Assembly: GCA_017961685.1 (NCBI GenBank)
Contig: JAGCWW010000076.1
Span: 1 to 64,000 of the forward strand
Reading direction: 5' to 3'
Length of the DNA: 64,000 nucleotides
From: Acholeplasmatales bacterium
Lineage (GTDB): Bacteria; Bacillota_I; Bacilli_A; Acholeplasmatales; JAEDCM01
Shown: positions 34,506-44,573 of the stretch, piece by piece
Numbering within the stretch: position 1 is the stretch's first letter
How the letters are laid out: every line of letters begins with the position of its first letter
Made by a program: the position numbers and the translations under genes
Notes under the pieces: generated by a model
The model's database searches: none
What the model was told of the DNA's origin: nothing
The model's input: only the letters and a program-made list of their open reading frames with translations

Positions 34506-34547
34506 TAAACTGGATATTTTAACAAGACCAGTTTACTGATATATTAT
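34506..34547 (+). promoter_or_regulatory. Promoter of the S-component gene with MocR-type operator
   Basis: TTAACA (34519-34524) and TATTAT (34542-34547) lie 17 bp apart. TAAACTGG (34506-34513) and CCAGTTTA (34528-34535) form an 8-bp inverted repeat with centres 22 bp apart, about two helical turns, one arm upstream of the -35 and one inside the spacer. The divergent MocR regulator is the natural candidate to bind. Confidence 0.65.
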
Positions 34548-34580
34548 AAGATGTAAATTGAAAAAAAGCAAGGTGATAAT

Positions 34581-35447
34581 ATGGCTACTATGTCAAAACA
34601 AAAGTTAGCATTATTTAAAATTATACTTACAGCCCTATTTACAGCATTATGCTTTATAGGTGTTTATATACACATTCCTATGCCAACAGGATTTGTTCAT
34701 CTAGGTAATATGATATGTATTCTAGGTGCCCTACTTATTGGTGGAGTATATGGTGGAATATCTGGTTCTCTTGGTATGGGCTTAGCTGATTTAGCTTTAG
34801 GTTATGGACTACCAAGTTTCCTAAGAACCATTATTTTAAAATTTATAATGGGGTTAATTGCTGGATTATTATTTAAACTAATTTTAAAGAAAAAGTTAAA
34901 TGTTAAAAAGCTTACTATTATATTAGTTGTAATATTAGGACTACTTACAATTACAACAATCACTCTATCAATTGTAAGTTACAATAATGGCTTTGTTATA
35001 ACATATATCAAATCTGGTAAGGAAGTTGTAAAAACTATTAAAATACACTGGATTATTCCTTTATTTACTGGCATAATGTTTATTATAGGTATAATTGATT
35101 TAATAATAGAAAAGAAATTAGGTGTGTTATCTGGTGCAGCTTTAATCGCATCAAGTATGGGTATATTCTTCAACATTTTTGGTGAAGTATATATTAAAGC
35201 AGTATTATATTACTGGGTAAGTTCAGCTTATTCAAGTTTAAATGATGCTTACCTTTATGCTGTAACAGGCTTACCATCAACAATAATAACAAGTGTATTA
35301 ACTGTATCAATTATAGGCTTTATATATTATCCAATTTATAGAGCAACAAAATCATTTAACCCACTTGATTATGTAACACCTTTAATTGAAGATACTTCTA
35401 ATGATGATTTTGATTTTGATGATGAAGAAAAAGATGCTGAGGATTAA
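34581..35447 (+). CDS. ECF-type transporter S component, possibly for vitamin B6
   Basis: 288 residues with about six membrane helices. The start LFTALCFIGVYIHIPMPTGFVHLGNMICILGALLIG with GGVYGGISGSLGMGLADLALGY is typical of ECF substrate-binding subunits. The C-terminus is acidic (DDFDFDDEEKDAED). The insertion near residues 100-150 is unusual for the small S-component family. Pairing with a MocR regulator suggests pyridoxine (PdxU-like), which is inference. The energising EcfA/EcfT proteins are not in the window. AAGGTGATAAT precedes the ATG. Its stop overlaps that of the convergent HD-GYP gene by 4 bp. Confidence 0.82.
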   Translation: MATMSKQKLALFKIILTALFTALCFIGVYIHIPMPTGFVHLGNMICILGALLIGGVYGGISGSLGMGLADLALGYGLPSFLRTIILKFIMGLIAGLLFKLILKKKLNVKKLTIILVVILGLLTITTITLSIVSYNNGFVITYIKSGKEVVKTIKIHWIIPLFTGIMFIIGIIDLIIEKKLGVLSGAALIASSMGIFFNIFGEVYIKAVLYYWVSSAYSSLNDAYLYAVTGLPSTIITSVLTVSIIGFIYYPIYRATKSFNPLDYVTPLIEDTSNDDFDFDDEEKDAED

Positions 35448-36679
35448 TCAGCATCTTTTCTTATATTATCATAAATATTTATTTCTCCACTTTCGACCAT
35501 TTCAATTGCGACTTTGGCAATTTTTGGATCAAATTGAGTACCAGAATTATCTTCTAATTCTTTAATAATTTCTTCTTTTTCTAAATGTGCTCTATAGCAT
35601 CTATCGCTAGCCATTGCATCAAGTGAATCAGCTACACCTATAATTCTAGCAGATAGAGGAATTTCTTCTCCTTTTAATCCTTTAGGATAGCCTGTGCCAT
35701 CATACCATTCATGGTGATACATTGCACCATTAACGATTTCTTTAATTGATGTAAAGTTTTGTAGTGCTTTACCACCATTAGATGTATGAGTCTTCATTAT
35801 TTCATATTCTTCTTCTGTTAGTTTAGCTGGTTTTGTTAAAATATCATCATCAATTAATAATTTACCACAATCATGCATTAATGCTATGTAGGCTAGATTT
35901 CTTATGAAATCATCATCTAGGCCTAATTTTCTAGCTATTTTAACTGAATAATAAGATACTCTAGCTGAATGGTCTTTTGTGTATGGATCTTTTGTATCAA
36001 TTAGGCTTGCGAATGTATTCATCGATTGATTTATAATTTTATAAGTATTTTCTTTAAATGCTTCAAAGTTTCTTTCTTTTAGCCTAATAACTATATAAGA
36101 TATAGCATAAGCTACATAAATAATTAATGCAAAGAATAGGATCCAGAATGTTTTATATTCCATAACATCTTTATGTCTTATACCTGTTAAAGTATAAGTG
36201 ATATTAGAGAAGTCTTTTTCTTCTACTTTGATATTATTAATAAAGATAAAACCAAATGAATTATTCTTAGTTCTACTAATACTTACTAAATCGATATCAC
36301 CAACAGGAGTTAAATTTAATGTATTTCCATCTTTAACATATTCAACGTTCCAAGCATCATCTATTTCTTTTAGATTATATCCTGGAACATTAATATTAAT
36401 AACTAAATTCCAATTATTTAAATTATAAGTTGTTTCATCAATAATAGTAAAATCAAATTGTTGACCTTCAGTTTGATTTTCAGTTCCTTCATCATTAGTC
36501 CATGATTTAGATATATTTAAAATTAAAGAAAATTTATCGTTAGGGCTAGTAATTGAGCCTTCGTATTTCTTTTCCTTCTTATTATCAACAGCGACCGTAA
36601 TAAAAAAGCAAATGATACCAAGAGCTAAGACTATACCTATTATAATTAACAATAATGTACCCTTCTTGATTTTCTTCAT
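35444..36679 (-). CDS. HD-GYP domain phosphodiesterase with extracytoplasmic sensor domain
   Basis: 411 residues. One membrane helix (about 5-28), an extracytoplasmic beta-rich domain (about 30-175), a second helix (about 180-203), then a C-terminal HD-GYP domain: LMHDCGKLLIDDDIL, HTSNGGKAL, YHHEWYDGTGYPKGLKGEEI. All metal ligands of the HD core appear present. HD-GYP enzymes usually cleave cyclic di-GMP or related dinucleotides. No GGDEF gene is in the window, so the substrate is not certain. GGAGGG sets the ATG four codons inside the longest frame. Confidence 0.88.
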   Translation of the reverse strand: MKKIKKGTLLLIIIGIVLALGIICFFITVAVDNKKEKKYEGSITSPNDKFSLILNISKSWTNDEGTENQTEGQQFDFTIIDETTYNLNNWNLVININVPGYNLKEIDDAWNVEYVKDGNTLNLTPVGDIDLVSISRTKNNSFGFIFINNIKVEEKDFSNITYTLTGIRHKDVMEYKTFWILFFALIIYVAYAISYIVIRLKERNFEAFKENTYKIINQSMNTFASLIDTKDPYTKDHSARVSYYSVKIARKLGLDDDFIRNLAYIALMHDCGKLLIDDDILTKPAKLTEEEYEIMKTHTSNGGKALQNFTSIKEIVNGAMYHHEWYDGTGYPKGLKGEEIPLSARIIGVADSLDAMASDRCYRAHLEKEEIIKELEDNSGTQFDPKIAKVAIEMVESGEINIYDNIRKDAD

Positions 36680-36781
36680 ATTGCCCTCCATAACGTCCTT
36701 ATGTGAGAATTATAACATGATTTTGTTAATAAAACGTTAAAATAATGATATTTTGCCAATAAATATTGTAAATATATAAAC

Positions 36782-36808
36782 AAAAAAGAGAGTTTAGAAC
36801 TCTCCTTT
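36782..36808 (-). terminator. Terminator of glnN
   Basis: GAGAGTT-CTA-AACTCTC followed by TTTTTTG on the minus strand. Confidence 0.75.
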
Positions 36809-36815
36809 TAATTGT

Positions 36816-38912
36816 TTAATTAAACATTAAATCGCCATAGCTTGGTACTGGCCATAAGTCAGCATCAACTAATAACTCTAATTTATCTATAGGATATCTT
36901 AAAGCACCCATAATAGTGAATACTTCTTTTCTGTAGAACAATGCACGCTTAACACCTTCAGGTTTAGTTTCAGCAATAGCTACTTTTTCTTTTAAGTTCT
37001 CTAAAGCTTCTTTAGCTTCAAGAAGTAAAATAGAAGTATCATTTAATAATTTTTCAATTACTGTTGTATCAGCTGAATTAGATGCTTGTTTAACATTAAC
37101 AATAGTTTCACTTAATTTATCCATATATTTTATAACTGCAGGAATATATTGTTTTGAAGCCATTTCTATCATTGTCATTGCTTCAATATTTATTGTTTTA
37201 GCATAAACACCATAATAGATTTCAGCACGACTTTCTAGTTCTGTTTTTGTATATATTTTATTTCTATCCATTACTTCAATTGTATGTGGATCAATTAAAG
37301 CTTTAATAGAATCTACAAAGCTAACAGCATTTGGAAGTCCTCTTTTCTTAGCTTCCTTTTTCCATTCTTCTGTATAGTTATTACCATTGAATATTATTCT
37401 TTGATGCTTTGTTAGAGTTTCTTTAATTACTTCTCTAACATTTTTCTTATTGATTACTACTTCATCAGTCATTTCTCTAATACTATCAGCAACTATACCA
37501 TTAAGCATAATATTTGTACATGCGATAGATTCACTTGAGCCAACCATTCTAAATTCAAATTTATTACCAGTAAAGGCAAATGGACTTGTTCTATTTCTAT
37601 CAGTGGCATCTTTTCTAAATGCAATAACAGAATCAACACCTGTATTTAATACATCGCCTTTTTTGCTTGTCTTAGCATCACCTGTGTTAATGATTTGGTT
37701 AACGATATCACCAATTTGATCACCTAAATAAATAGAAATGATTGCTGGAGGTGCTTCATGTCCACCAAGTCTAAAGTCATTACCTGGACCTGATGATGCC
37801 ATTCTAAGTAATAAGGCATTCTCATCTACTGCTTTAATTACAGCAGTTAAGAAGAATAAGAATATATTATTTTCATGTGGCATTTTACCTGGTGAGAATA
37901 AGTTCTTACCACTATCAGTAATTAAACTCCAGTTATTATGCTTACCACTTCCATTAACGCCCTTAAATGGTTTTTCATGTAATAATACTTCTAGATTATG
38001 ATGTCTAGCAACTCTCTTTAAAGCTTCCATAGTAAGTTGGTTATGATCAGTTGCGATATTAACTGTGTTATAAATTGGAGCTATTTCATATTGAGCTGGC
38101 GCAGCTTCATTGTGTTGAGTTTTCGCATAAACACCCAATTTCCATAACTCTATATTAACTTCTTTCATGAACTCTAAAACATTTTCTTTAATGGTACCAT
38201 AATAATGAGCTTCAACGGCTTGACTCTTTGGAGCTTGTGCACCAAATAGAGTTCTACCTGTAAAGATTAAATCTTCACGCTTTAAATATTTATCTCTATC
38301 AACTAAGAAATATTCTTGCTCTGGTCCTACAGATACATCAATCTTATTACATTCAACATTAAAGATTTCTTTTAATGCTCTAATTGTTTCTTGGTTGATT
38401 GCTCTAATACTTCTAAGTAGTGGAGTTTTCTTATCTAGAGCTTCTCCTGTATATGAACAGAAAATAGTAGGAATACATAAAGTAACACCTGCTTTAGTTT
38501 CTTTTAAGAATACTGGAGATGTACAATCCCATGTAGTATAACCTCTAGCTTCAAATGTTTGACGAAGTCCTCCTGATGGGAAGCTTGAAGCATCTGATTC
38601 ACCTTGGATTAATTCTTTACCAGAGAATTCTAGAATCATTTTCTTATTCTTATCGAAAGAAACAAATGAATCATGCTTTTCAGCTGTTAAGCCTGTCATA
38701 GGTTGGAACCAGTGAGTAAAGTGTGTTGCACCTTTTTCAATTGCCCATCCTTTCATAGCACTAGCAACTTCATCAGCTATAGAGATATCTAATTTTTCTC
38801 TATTATCAATTGCCATCTTTAATTTTGTATATACTTCACTTGATAAACGTTCTTTCATTACTTCATCATTAAAAACGTTCTTTTCAAAGTTGTCTATTAA
38901 ACAATTAGCCAT
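36816..38912 (-). CDS. glnN: Glutamine synthetase type III
   Basis: 698 residues, the typical GSIII length and far longer than GlnA. Segments include THFTHWFQPMTGLTAEKHDS, FPSGGLRQTFEARGYTTWD, SVGPEQEYFLVD, KTQHNEAAPAQYEIAPI, GVNGSGKHNNWSL and ATDRNRTSPFAFTGNKFE. It makes glutamine from glutamate, ammonia and ATP as a dodecamer. AAGGAGGT sets the ATG seven codons inside the longest frame. It is monocistronic with a terminator downstream, and no GlnR-type site is evident near it. Confidence 0.97.
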   Translation of the reverse strand: MANCLIDNFEKNVFNDEVMKERLSSEVYTKLKMAIDNREKLDISIADEVASAMKGWAIEKGATHFTHWFQPMTGLTAEKHDSFVSFDKNKKMILEFSGKELIQGESDASSFPSGGLRQTFEARGYTTWDCTSPVFLKETKAGVTLCIPTIFCSYTGEALDKKTPLLRSIRAINQETIRALKEIFNVECNKIDVSVGPEQEYFLVDRDKYLKREDLIFTGRTLFGAQAPKSQAVEAHYYGTIKENVLEFMKEVNIELWKLGVYAKTQHNEAAPAQYEIAPIYNTVNIATDHNQLTMEALKRVARHHNLEVLLHEKPFKGVNGSGKHNNWSLITDSGKNLFSPGKMPHENNIFLFFLTAVIKAVDENALLLRMASSGPGNDFRLGGHEAPPAIISIYLGDQIGDIVNQIINTGDAKTSKKGDVLNTGVDSVIAFRKDATDRNRTSPFAFTGNKFEFRMVGSSESIACTNIMLNGIVADSIREMTDEVVINKKNVREVIKETLTKHQRIIFNGNNYTEEWKKEAKKRGLPNAVSFVDSIKALIDPHTIEVMDRNKIYTKTELESRAEIYYGVYAKTINIEAMTMIEMASKQYIPAVIKYMDKLSETIVNVKQASNSADTTVIEKLLNDTSILLLEAKEALENLKEKVAIAETKPEGVKRALFYRKEVFTIMGALRYPIDKLELLVDADLWPVPSYGDLMFN

Positions 38913-38993
38913 AATACTACCTCCTTGTAGCATAAATACACAATTATTATATCATATTTATTTTAAATAAATAATAGTGTTTTACTTTCTTAT

Positions 38994-39016
38994 AAAAAAA
39001 GAACCCCAAAGGGTTC
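38994..39016 (-). terminator. Terminator of the 555-residue lipoprotein gene
   Basis: GAACCC-TTTG-GGGTTC followed by TTTTTTTATAAG on the minus strand. Confidence 0.8.
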
Positions 39017-39023
39017 AATTTTT

Positions 39024-40691
39024 TTATGCTAAAGGTGTATTTTGTACTCCTATTGGATAAAGAATTATAGTTACATTACAAGTTATTTGGAATCCAGATG
39101 CACAATTATAAGGATGATCTTTACCATATCCATAAATTGTTTCACTTTCTAATATTTCGCCTGTATCTGTATTTATAATTTCCATTTCGACATTATAATC
39201 TGTTCCATTTGAGAATACAGCTGCTAACCATGTGCTTTCTGCAAATTCTTTATTAATATCAGCTTCAGGATAATCATACATACCTCTATAGTAACCTAAT
39301 CTAGCTGTAACACCTTCTGTTTTACATCTATCATCTATTTTAACTTTATATAATTTAGACTCAACATCAGCTAAGGTAATTATAATTTTATAATCATTTT
39401 CTACTACCACGGTTTCCCAACTATCTTTAGATGAGAAAGAAGCTTTAGCTAATACAGAAACTTCCCAATCTGTTTCTGTCTTACTTAAGTCATCAAAAAT
39501 AGATATTGTTGAATTGTATTTTGTATTATTAGTAATTTCATAACCAATTGTGCAAGCTAAAGGACATTTATCTCCTGATTTTAATTCTGTTTCTATTCCA
39601 TCTTTATCGATATAATAGAAATAAGCATCTACTCCTTTGGCTCCTTGGAATACAAAATCAAATTCTTTATAATCTTCCACATAGAAACTCATAGGATTAG
39701 CTAAATCAAATGTTAAAGTTATTTCATCGGCTTTTGTTCTTTCATAATAATTGCACTCACCAAATCCGAAAGCACTTATTACTAAGTCTTTTTTAGTAGG
39801 ATTAGAAATAGAAACTTCAACTCTATCAAATTGATTAATATGAACTTCATTATTTAACTCTAAATCATCATTAGTTGTTTTATTTGTAAATGTAACTGTA
39901 ACATCATTAGTACTAACTTTACATTCTGATTCTAAAGAACCATAGTTAGAAACATAACCTAGTGATAAATTATTAGTTACAACTAATCCTTCATCATCAA
40001 AACATATTTTAACAGGATTTTGATTACCACCAAGATATGGATTAATTGGTGTTGCTTTAACAGTATTAGTAATTAAATTACCATCTTGTATATATGCTGT
40101 TTTTTCGTTGTATGAGTCATTAATTACATAAAAATAAACTTTTGCGTTTTTCTTGACAAAGAAATCATCAGTTTTTGTTACTAAAGCACCATTATCTGTA
40201 TAAGTTGCTTCAAAACTAATACCATCAATTTCATATGGATTGAAATCAATAAATACATATTCACTTTCTTTTACTTCAAAGCTTAAATTGTTAGTAATAG
40301 TAATTTCTTCTGTTTGACATTTAATATTGTTTTTAACATCTAAAACTTTATCAGTTTCATTAAATAATTCAAGATTACTACTAGTTCTATTAATAATTTC
40401 TAAAATTACTTTATCATTTTCTTTGTATTTTTTATTGCTAGAATCTAGTGTTTTAACGCCATCAACTACACTATAAATATTATAAGTAACATTATCAATT
40501 GTTTTAACATTTAAAGTATATTCTTTTTCTTGTGTTGTAGCATTAGTTGTAGTTCTACTATTTGTTGTTATACTTTGTGTTGTTTTATCATTTGTTTTAC
40601 TAGTCTTCTTTTTCTTGCCACAAGCAGTTAAAGCTAGTAAAAAAGTAAATGTTAAAAGGCAAGCACTAACTAATCTTTTATTTCTTTTCAT
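39024..40691 (-). CDS. Thr-rich-stalk lipoprotein of unknown function
   Basis: 555 residues. The signal peptide has the lipobox LTAC followed by GKKKK. Residues about 30-57 form a Thr/Ser/Asn stalk (TTQSITTNSRTTTNATTQEK). The rest is acidic and beta-rich with four or more repeating units around TV(T)F and KICFDDEGLVVTNNLSLG-like segments, similar in style to the 462-residue lipoprotein at 24198. It is probably surface-exposed. No enzyme motif is seen. GGGGGATAAAA precedes the ATG. It stands alone between glnN and the suf operon. Confidence 0.8.
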   Translation of the reverse strand: MKRNKRLVSACLLTFTFLLALTACGKKKKTSKTNDKTTQSITTNSRTTTNATTQEKEYTLNVKTIDNVTYNIYSVVDGVKTLDSSNKKYKENDKVILEIINRTSSNLELFNETDKVLDVKNNIKCQTEEITITNNLSFEVKESEYVFIDFNPYEIDGISFEATYTDNGALVTKTDDFFVKKNAKVYFYVINDSYNEKTAYIQDGNLITNTVKATPINPYLGGNQNPVKICFDDEGLVVTNNLSLGYVSNYGSLESECKVSTNDVTVTFTNKTTNDDLELNNEVHINQFDRVEVSISNPTKKDLVISAFGFGECNYYERTKADEITLTFDLANPMSFYVEDYKEFDFVFQGAKGVDAYFYYIDKDGIETELKSGDKCPLACTIGYEITNNTKYNSTISIFDDLSKTETDWEVSVLAKASFSSKDSWETVVVENDYKIIITLADVESKLYKVKIDDRCKTEGVTARLGYYRGMYDYPEADINKEFAESTWLAAVFSNGTDYNVEMEIINTDTGEILESETIYGYGKDHPYNCASGFQITCNVTIILYPIGVQNTPLA

Positions 40692-40751
40692 TTTTATCCC
40701 CCTCTATCTTTTAAAGACATTATTATTATAAAACGATAATAATAAAAAGTA

Positions 40752-40785
40752 AAATAAAAAGTGCTTATAGTTACTATAAACACTT
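40752..40785 (-). terminator. Terminator of the suf operon
   Basis: AAGTG-T-TTATAG-TAA-CTATAA-G-CACTT followed by TTTTATTTTAC on the minus strand. Confidence 0.75.
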
Positions 40786-40792
40786 ATAATTT

Positions 40793-42193
40793 TTATCCTA
40801 TTGAATTAGTCATTTCTAACTTAATTAATTGGTTTAATTCTACTGCATATTCCATTGGTAATTCTTTAGCAAATGGCTCAATGAAGCCCATAACTATCAT
40901 TTCTGTTGCTTCAGCTCTAGTTAATCCTCTACTCATTAAATAATATAATTGTTCTTCATTAACTTTAGATACTGATGCTTCATGTTCTAAGTATGAATCA
41001 TCATTTAAAACTTCATTTGTAGGTATTGTATCACTTGTAGAAATATCATCTAAAATGATTGTATCACATTCAACATGGCTTTTTGCGCCTTTAGCAGTTC
41101 CAGCCATTTTAACTGTACCCCTATAGTTAACCTTACCTCCACCACAGCAAATAGATTTTGAAATAACTGTTGAAGTAGTCTTTTCACCAATATGAATCAT
41201 CTTAGCTCCTGTATCTTGGAATTGTTTTGCTCCAGCAAAAGCAATTGTAACTGTTGTACCTTTTGCTTTATAGCCCTTTAAGATACATGCAGGATATTTC
41301 ATATTAAGTCCACTACCAATATTACCATCTATCCATTCCATATGACCATTGTCTAAAACAACAGCTCTTTTTGTAACTAAATTTATAATATTATTACTCC
41401 AGTTTTGGATAGTTGAATATCTACAATAACTATTATTTTTAACAAATATTTCTACTACTGCTGCATGCAAAGAATCTTTTGAGTATTTTGGAGCTGTACA
41501 ACCTTCTACATAGTTTAGATGTCCTTCATCTTCAACAATAATCATAGTTCTTTCAAATTGACCCATTTGTTCAGAGTTAATTCTAAAATATGATTGTAAT
41601 GGTTTATCAATTTTTACGCCCTTAGGAATATAAATAAATGATCCACCACTCCATACTGCAGTGTTAAGTGCTGCATATTTATTATCAGAATAAGGTACAG
41701 CCTTACCCCAATATTCTTTTACAATTTCAGGATATAATCTAACAGCGCTATCTGTATCACAGAATAATACTCCTAGTGCTTCAAGTTCTTTCATTTGATT
41801 GTGATAAACTACTTCACTTTCAAATTGAGTTGATACACCTGATAAGTATTTTTGTTCAGCCTCAGGTATACCTAACTTATCAAAAGTATCTTTGATTTCT
41901 GTTGGTACTTCATCCCAAGATTTCTCTACCTTTTGGCTAGATTTAATATAATAAGTATAATCATTAAAATCAATTCCAGATAAGTCTGGTCCCCATTTAG
42001 GGTTTTCAAGTTCAAGGAATTTATGATATGCCTTAAGTCTTATATCAAGCATCCAGTCAGGTTCGTTTTTAGCTTTAGAAATATTTTTAATAACCTCTTC
42101 GTTTAAACCTTTCCCCGTATCATAGATGGTTTTAGCATCTGTTGTAAAACCATACTTATATTCCCCGACAATATCTTTTAAATCGTCTGCCAT
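40793..42193 (-). CDS. sufB: Fe-S cluster scaffold subunit SufB
   Basis: 466 residues, the usual length. It has [40 protein letters not shown] and the C-terminal [20 protein letters not shown]. SufB forms the scaffold complex with SufC and SufD on which iron-sulfur clusters are built. It is the last gene of sufC-D-S-U-B, beginning one base after the sufU stop. GAGGAGG lies before the ATG. The cluster order and content are those of the Bacillota SUF system. Confidence 0.96.
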   Translation of the reverse strand: MADDLKDIVGEYKYGFTTDAKTIYDTGKGLNEEVIKNISKAKNEPDWMLDIRLKAYHKFLELENPKWGPDLSGIDFNDYTYYIKSSQKVEKSWDEVPTEIKDTFDKLGIPEAEQKYLSGVSTQFESEVVYHNQMKELEALGVLFCDTDSAVRLYPEIVKEYWGKAVPYSDNKYAALNTAVWSGGSFIYIPKGVKIDKPLQSYFRINSEQMGQFERTMIIVEDEGHLNYVEGCTAPKYSKDSLHAAVVEIFVKNNSYCRYSTIQNWSNNIINLVTKRAVVLDNGHMEWIDGNIGSGLNMKYPACILKGYKAKGTTVTIAFAGAKQFQDTGAKMIHIGEKTTSTVISKSICCGGGKVNYRGTVKMAGTAKGAKSHVECDTIILDDISTSDTIPTNEVLNDDSYLEHEASVSKVNEEQLYYLMSRGLTRAEATEMIVMGFIEPFAKELPMEYAVELNQLIKLEMTNSIG

Positions 42194-42194
42194 A

Positions 42195-42620
42195 TTAATC
42201 CTCCTCTACGCCTTTTTGAATAGCCTTCCAGGATAATCCTGCGCATTTAATACGTGCTGGGAATTTTGATACTCCTTTATATACTAAAGCATCCATTAAT
42301 TCTTCATCATCTATTTCTTTACCAGTAAGTAAGTCTAAGAATTCTTGAATTAATCTTTTAGCATCTTCTACACTCTTACCCATAATAACATCAGTCATTA
42401 CTGATGCACTAGACATACATATAGAGCATCCATGACCATCTTGTTTGATATCTTTAATTATGCCATCTTCAATAATGAATTGAACAGTTATATCATCACC
42501 ACAGCTTGGGTTGTTTAAATGAACCTTTTTATATTTATCATTATCAAGTAAGCCTTTATTGTGTGGGTACTTATAATGTTCCATTATGACTTGTTTATAT
42601 AAACTCTCTAAATCATCCAT
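42195..42620 (-). CDS. sufU: SufU zinc-dependent sulfur-transfer protein
   Basis: 141 residues. [36 protein letters not shown] and [11 protein letters not shown] give the three Cys (with Asp) that bind zinc in SufU. SufU receives sulfur from SufS, its adjacent partner, and stimulates the desulfurase. AAAGGAATTAATT lies before the ATG. The small spacing to sufS (13 bp) and sufB (1 bp) places it inside the operon. Confidence 0.93.
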   Translation of the reverse strand: MDDLESLYKQVIMEHYKYPHNKGLLDNDKYKKVHLNNPSCGDDITVQFIIEDGIIKDIKQDGHGCSICMSSASVMTDVIMGKSVEDAKRLIQEFLDLLTGKEIDDEELMDALVYKGVSKFPARIKCAGLSWKAIQKGVEED

Positions 42621-42633
42621 AATTAATTCCTTT

Positions 42634-43827
42634 CTAGAAACTCATAAAGAAGTCTCTTGCTTCTATAATACTATCTACTAACATATCAACATCATGAAAG
42701 TCATTATATAAATAGAATGAGCATCTAATTGTTGATATTTGATCTAAAAACCTTGTTATAGGTTGAGCACAGTGGAAACCTGCACGAATACATACATTAT
42801 TTTTATCAAAGATACTAGCTGCATCATGTGGATGCACACCATCAATATTAAATGTTAATAAGCTTGAATCTAAGTTATTATTATAGATTGTTATACCTTT
42901 AACATCTTTCAACTTTTCTAAAGCATATTTTTTTAATTCTAATTCATGCTTTTTAACGTTATCTAAGCCAATATTAGTTAAGAATTCAACAGCATCTTTT
43001 AGCGCTATTACTTCACTAATTAAAGGTGTACCTGTTTCAAATTTGAATGGTGCATCTTTATATGTAGCTTCAAATTCATAAACATCTTGAGCCATGTCTC
43101 CACCAAATTCAACTGGAGGCATTTTTTCTAGTAATTCATATTTACCATATAAAACACCTACCCCTGATGGGCCACACATCTTATGACCTGAAAAAGATAA
43201 GAAATCACAATCTAAATCTTTAACATCTACATTCATATGAGGAACACTTTGAGCTCCATCAACGCTAACGATAGCTCCAACTTCATGAGCTAGCTTGCAA
43301 ATTTCTTTAATTGGGTTAGTATAACCAAGTACATTACTTACTTGATTAATTGCAACTACTTTTGTTTTGTTTGTTAAAACACTTTTAAAGTTTTCTATAG
43401 TTACTTTACCATCTTTTGTTAGTGGTACATAAACTATTTTTGCATTCTTTCTTTTAGCCACATTTAACCAAGGCATAAAGGAAGAATGATGTTCTTGTAA
43501 AGTTGTAATGATTTCATCATTTTCATTAATGAAATCCATATAACTATTTGCTACTAGATTAAGTGAAGCTGATGCTCCTCTAGTAAAAACTATTTCATTT
43601 TCTTTAGCGTTTATAAATTTAGCCACAACTCTTCTAGATTCTTCATATAGATCAGTTGCTTCATAGCTTAATTGATAAACTCCTCTATTTACATTTACAC
43701 AAATATTATTGTAATAATAATCAATTTTATCTATTACACATTTAGGCTTTAAACTTGATGCTGCACTATCTAAATAAACTAAATTTTTCTTGTTTTCAAA
43801 AATTGGAAAATATTTTTTATAGTCCAT
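42634..43827 (-). CDS. sufS: Cysteine desulfurase SufS
   Basis: 397 residues of the class V aminotransferase fold. YLDSAASSLKPKCVID at the start, IVFTRGASASLNLVANS, the PLP-Lys in FLSFSGHKMCGPSGVGVLYG, and the catalytic Cys loop VCIRAGFHCAQPITRFL. It takes sulfur from cysteine for iron-sulfur assembly. It lies 2 bp after sufD and just before its partner sufU. GAGAGG precedes the ATG. Confidence 0.95.
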   Translation of the reverse strand: MDYKKYFPIFENKKNLVYLDSAASSLKPKCVIDKIDYYYNNICVNVNRGVYQLSYEATDLYEESRRVVAKFINAKENEIVFTRGASASLNLVANSYMDFINENDEIITTLQEHHSSFMPWLNVAKRKNAKIVYVPLTKDGKVTIENFKSVLTNKTKVVAINQVSNVLGYTNPIKEICKLAHEVGAIVSVDGAQSVPHMNVDVKDLDCDFLSFSGHKMCGPSGVGVLYGKYELLEKMPPVEFGGDMAQDVYEFEATYKDAPFKFETGTPLISEVIALKDAVEFLTNIGLDNVKKHELELKKYALEKLKDVKGITIYNNNLDSSLLTFNIDGVHPHDAASIFDKNNVCIRAGFHCAQPITRFLDQISTIRCSFYLYNDFHDVDMLVDSIIEARDFFMSF

Positions 43828-43829
43828 TA

Positions 43830-44573
43830 TTATAACCTCTCATCTTGAAGGCGTATTAATTCTTCTTTCATTTCTTCACTCTTAATTTCTTTTAAGATAG
43901 GAGATAAAAATCCCTTAATGATGAGCATTTCTGCATCTTTCTTAGAAATACCTCTACTCATTAAATAATACATTCCTTCATCATCAATCTTACCGATTGC
44001 TGCACCATGATTAGCCTTAACATCATATTCATCAATTAATAAAACAGGCATAACTTTAATATAAGCATCATCTGTTAAAACAATACCACGGCTCTTTTGA
44101 GCGCAGTTAGAATTACTCATATTCTTTTTAATTTTACCTATTACATCAATATCAATTTTAGCTTTATTACTTGTAATATAATTTTCAATATTTGAAGTGG
44201 TATTTTTTGCATTATGATAAACATTAATGCTTTCGTTTTCCTTATCATTTTTCATCATGATAATTGATTTAATATTGATATTAGAATTCTCTTTATCTAG
44301 ATTAACAATGATTTCCTTTTTACCACCATTAAAATAAGATAAAATCATTTCTAAATTATCATCTTGTTTTAAATTAATTTCTTTTTTAGAATCCTTTGAT
44401 AAATCAACTGATAGATAATTAATAATGGCATTATCTTCAAAATCGATTTTTAAGTTTCTATTTTCTTTATTATGTTCGATTAATGTTGCGTTTATGTTCT
44501 TTTTAACTAAGATATTAACATCTACATCACTAGGAATAAGATATTCTTTATTTTCGTTAATAATTAAATCCAT
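43830..44573 (-). CDS. sufD: SufD-like scaffold subunit, short form
   Basis: 247 residues, clearly shorter than usual SufD (about 430). The C-terminal half keeps the beta-helix end and GMYYLMSRGISKKDAEMLII typical of the SufB/SufD family, and NHGAAIGKIDDEGMYYL with the His of the interface. The N-terminal domain is reduced. It should form the SufBC2D complex with its neighbours. Its ATG overlaps the sufC stop (TAATG). The shortening looks like a real lineage feature since the frame is intact and the start is coupled. Confidence 0.85.
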   Translation of the reverse strand: MDLIINENKEYLIPSDVDVNILVKKNINATLIEHNKENRNLKIDFEDNAIINYLSVDLSKDSKKEINLKQDDNLEMILSYFNGGKKEIIVNLDKENSNINIKSIIMMKNDKENESINVYHNAKNTTSNIENYITSNKAKIDIDVIGKIKKNMSNSNCAQKSRGIVLTDDAYIKVMPVLLIDEYDVKANHGAAIGKIDDEGMYYLMSRGISKKDAEMLIIKGFLSPILKEIKSEEMKEELIRLQDERL

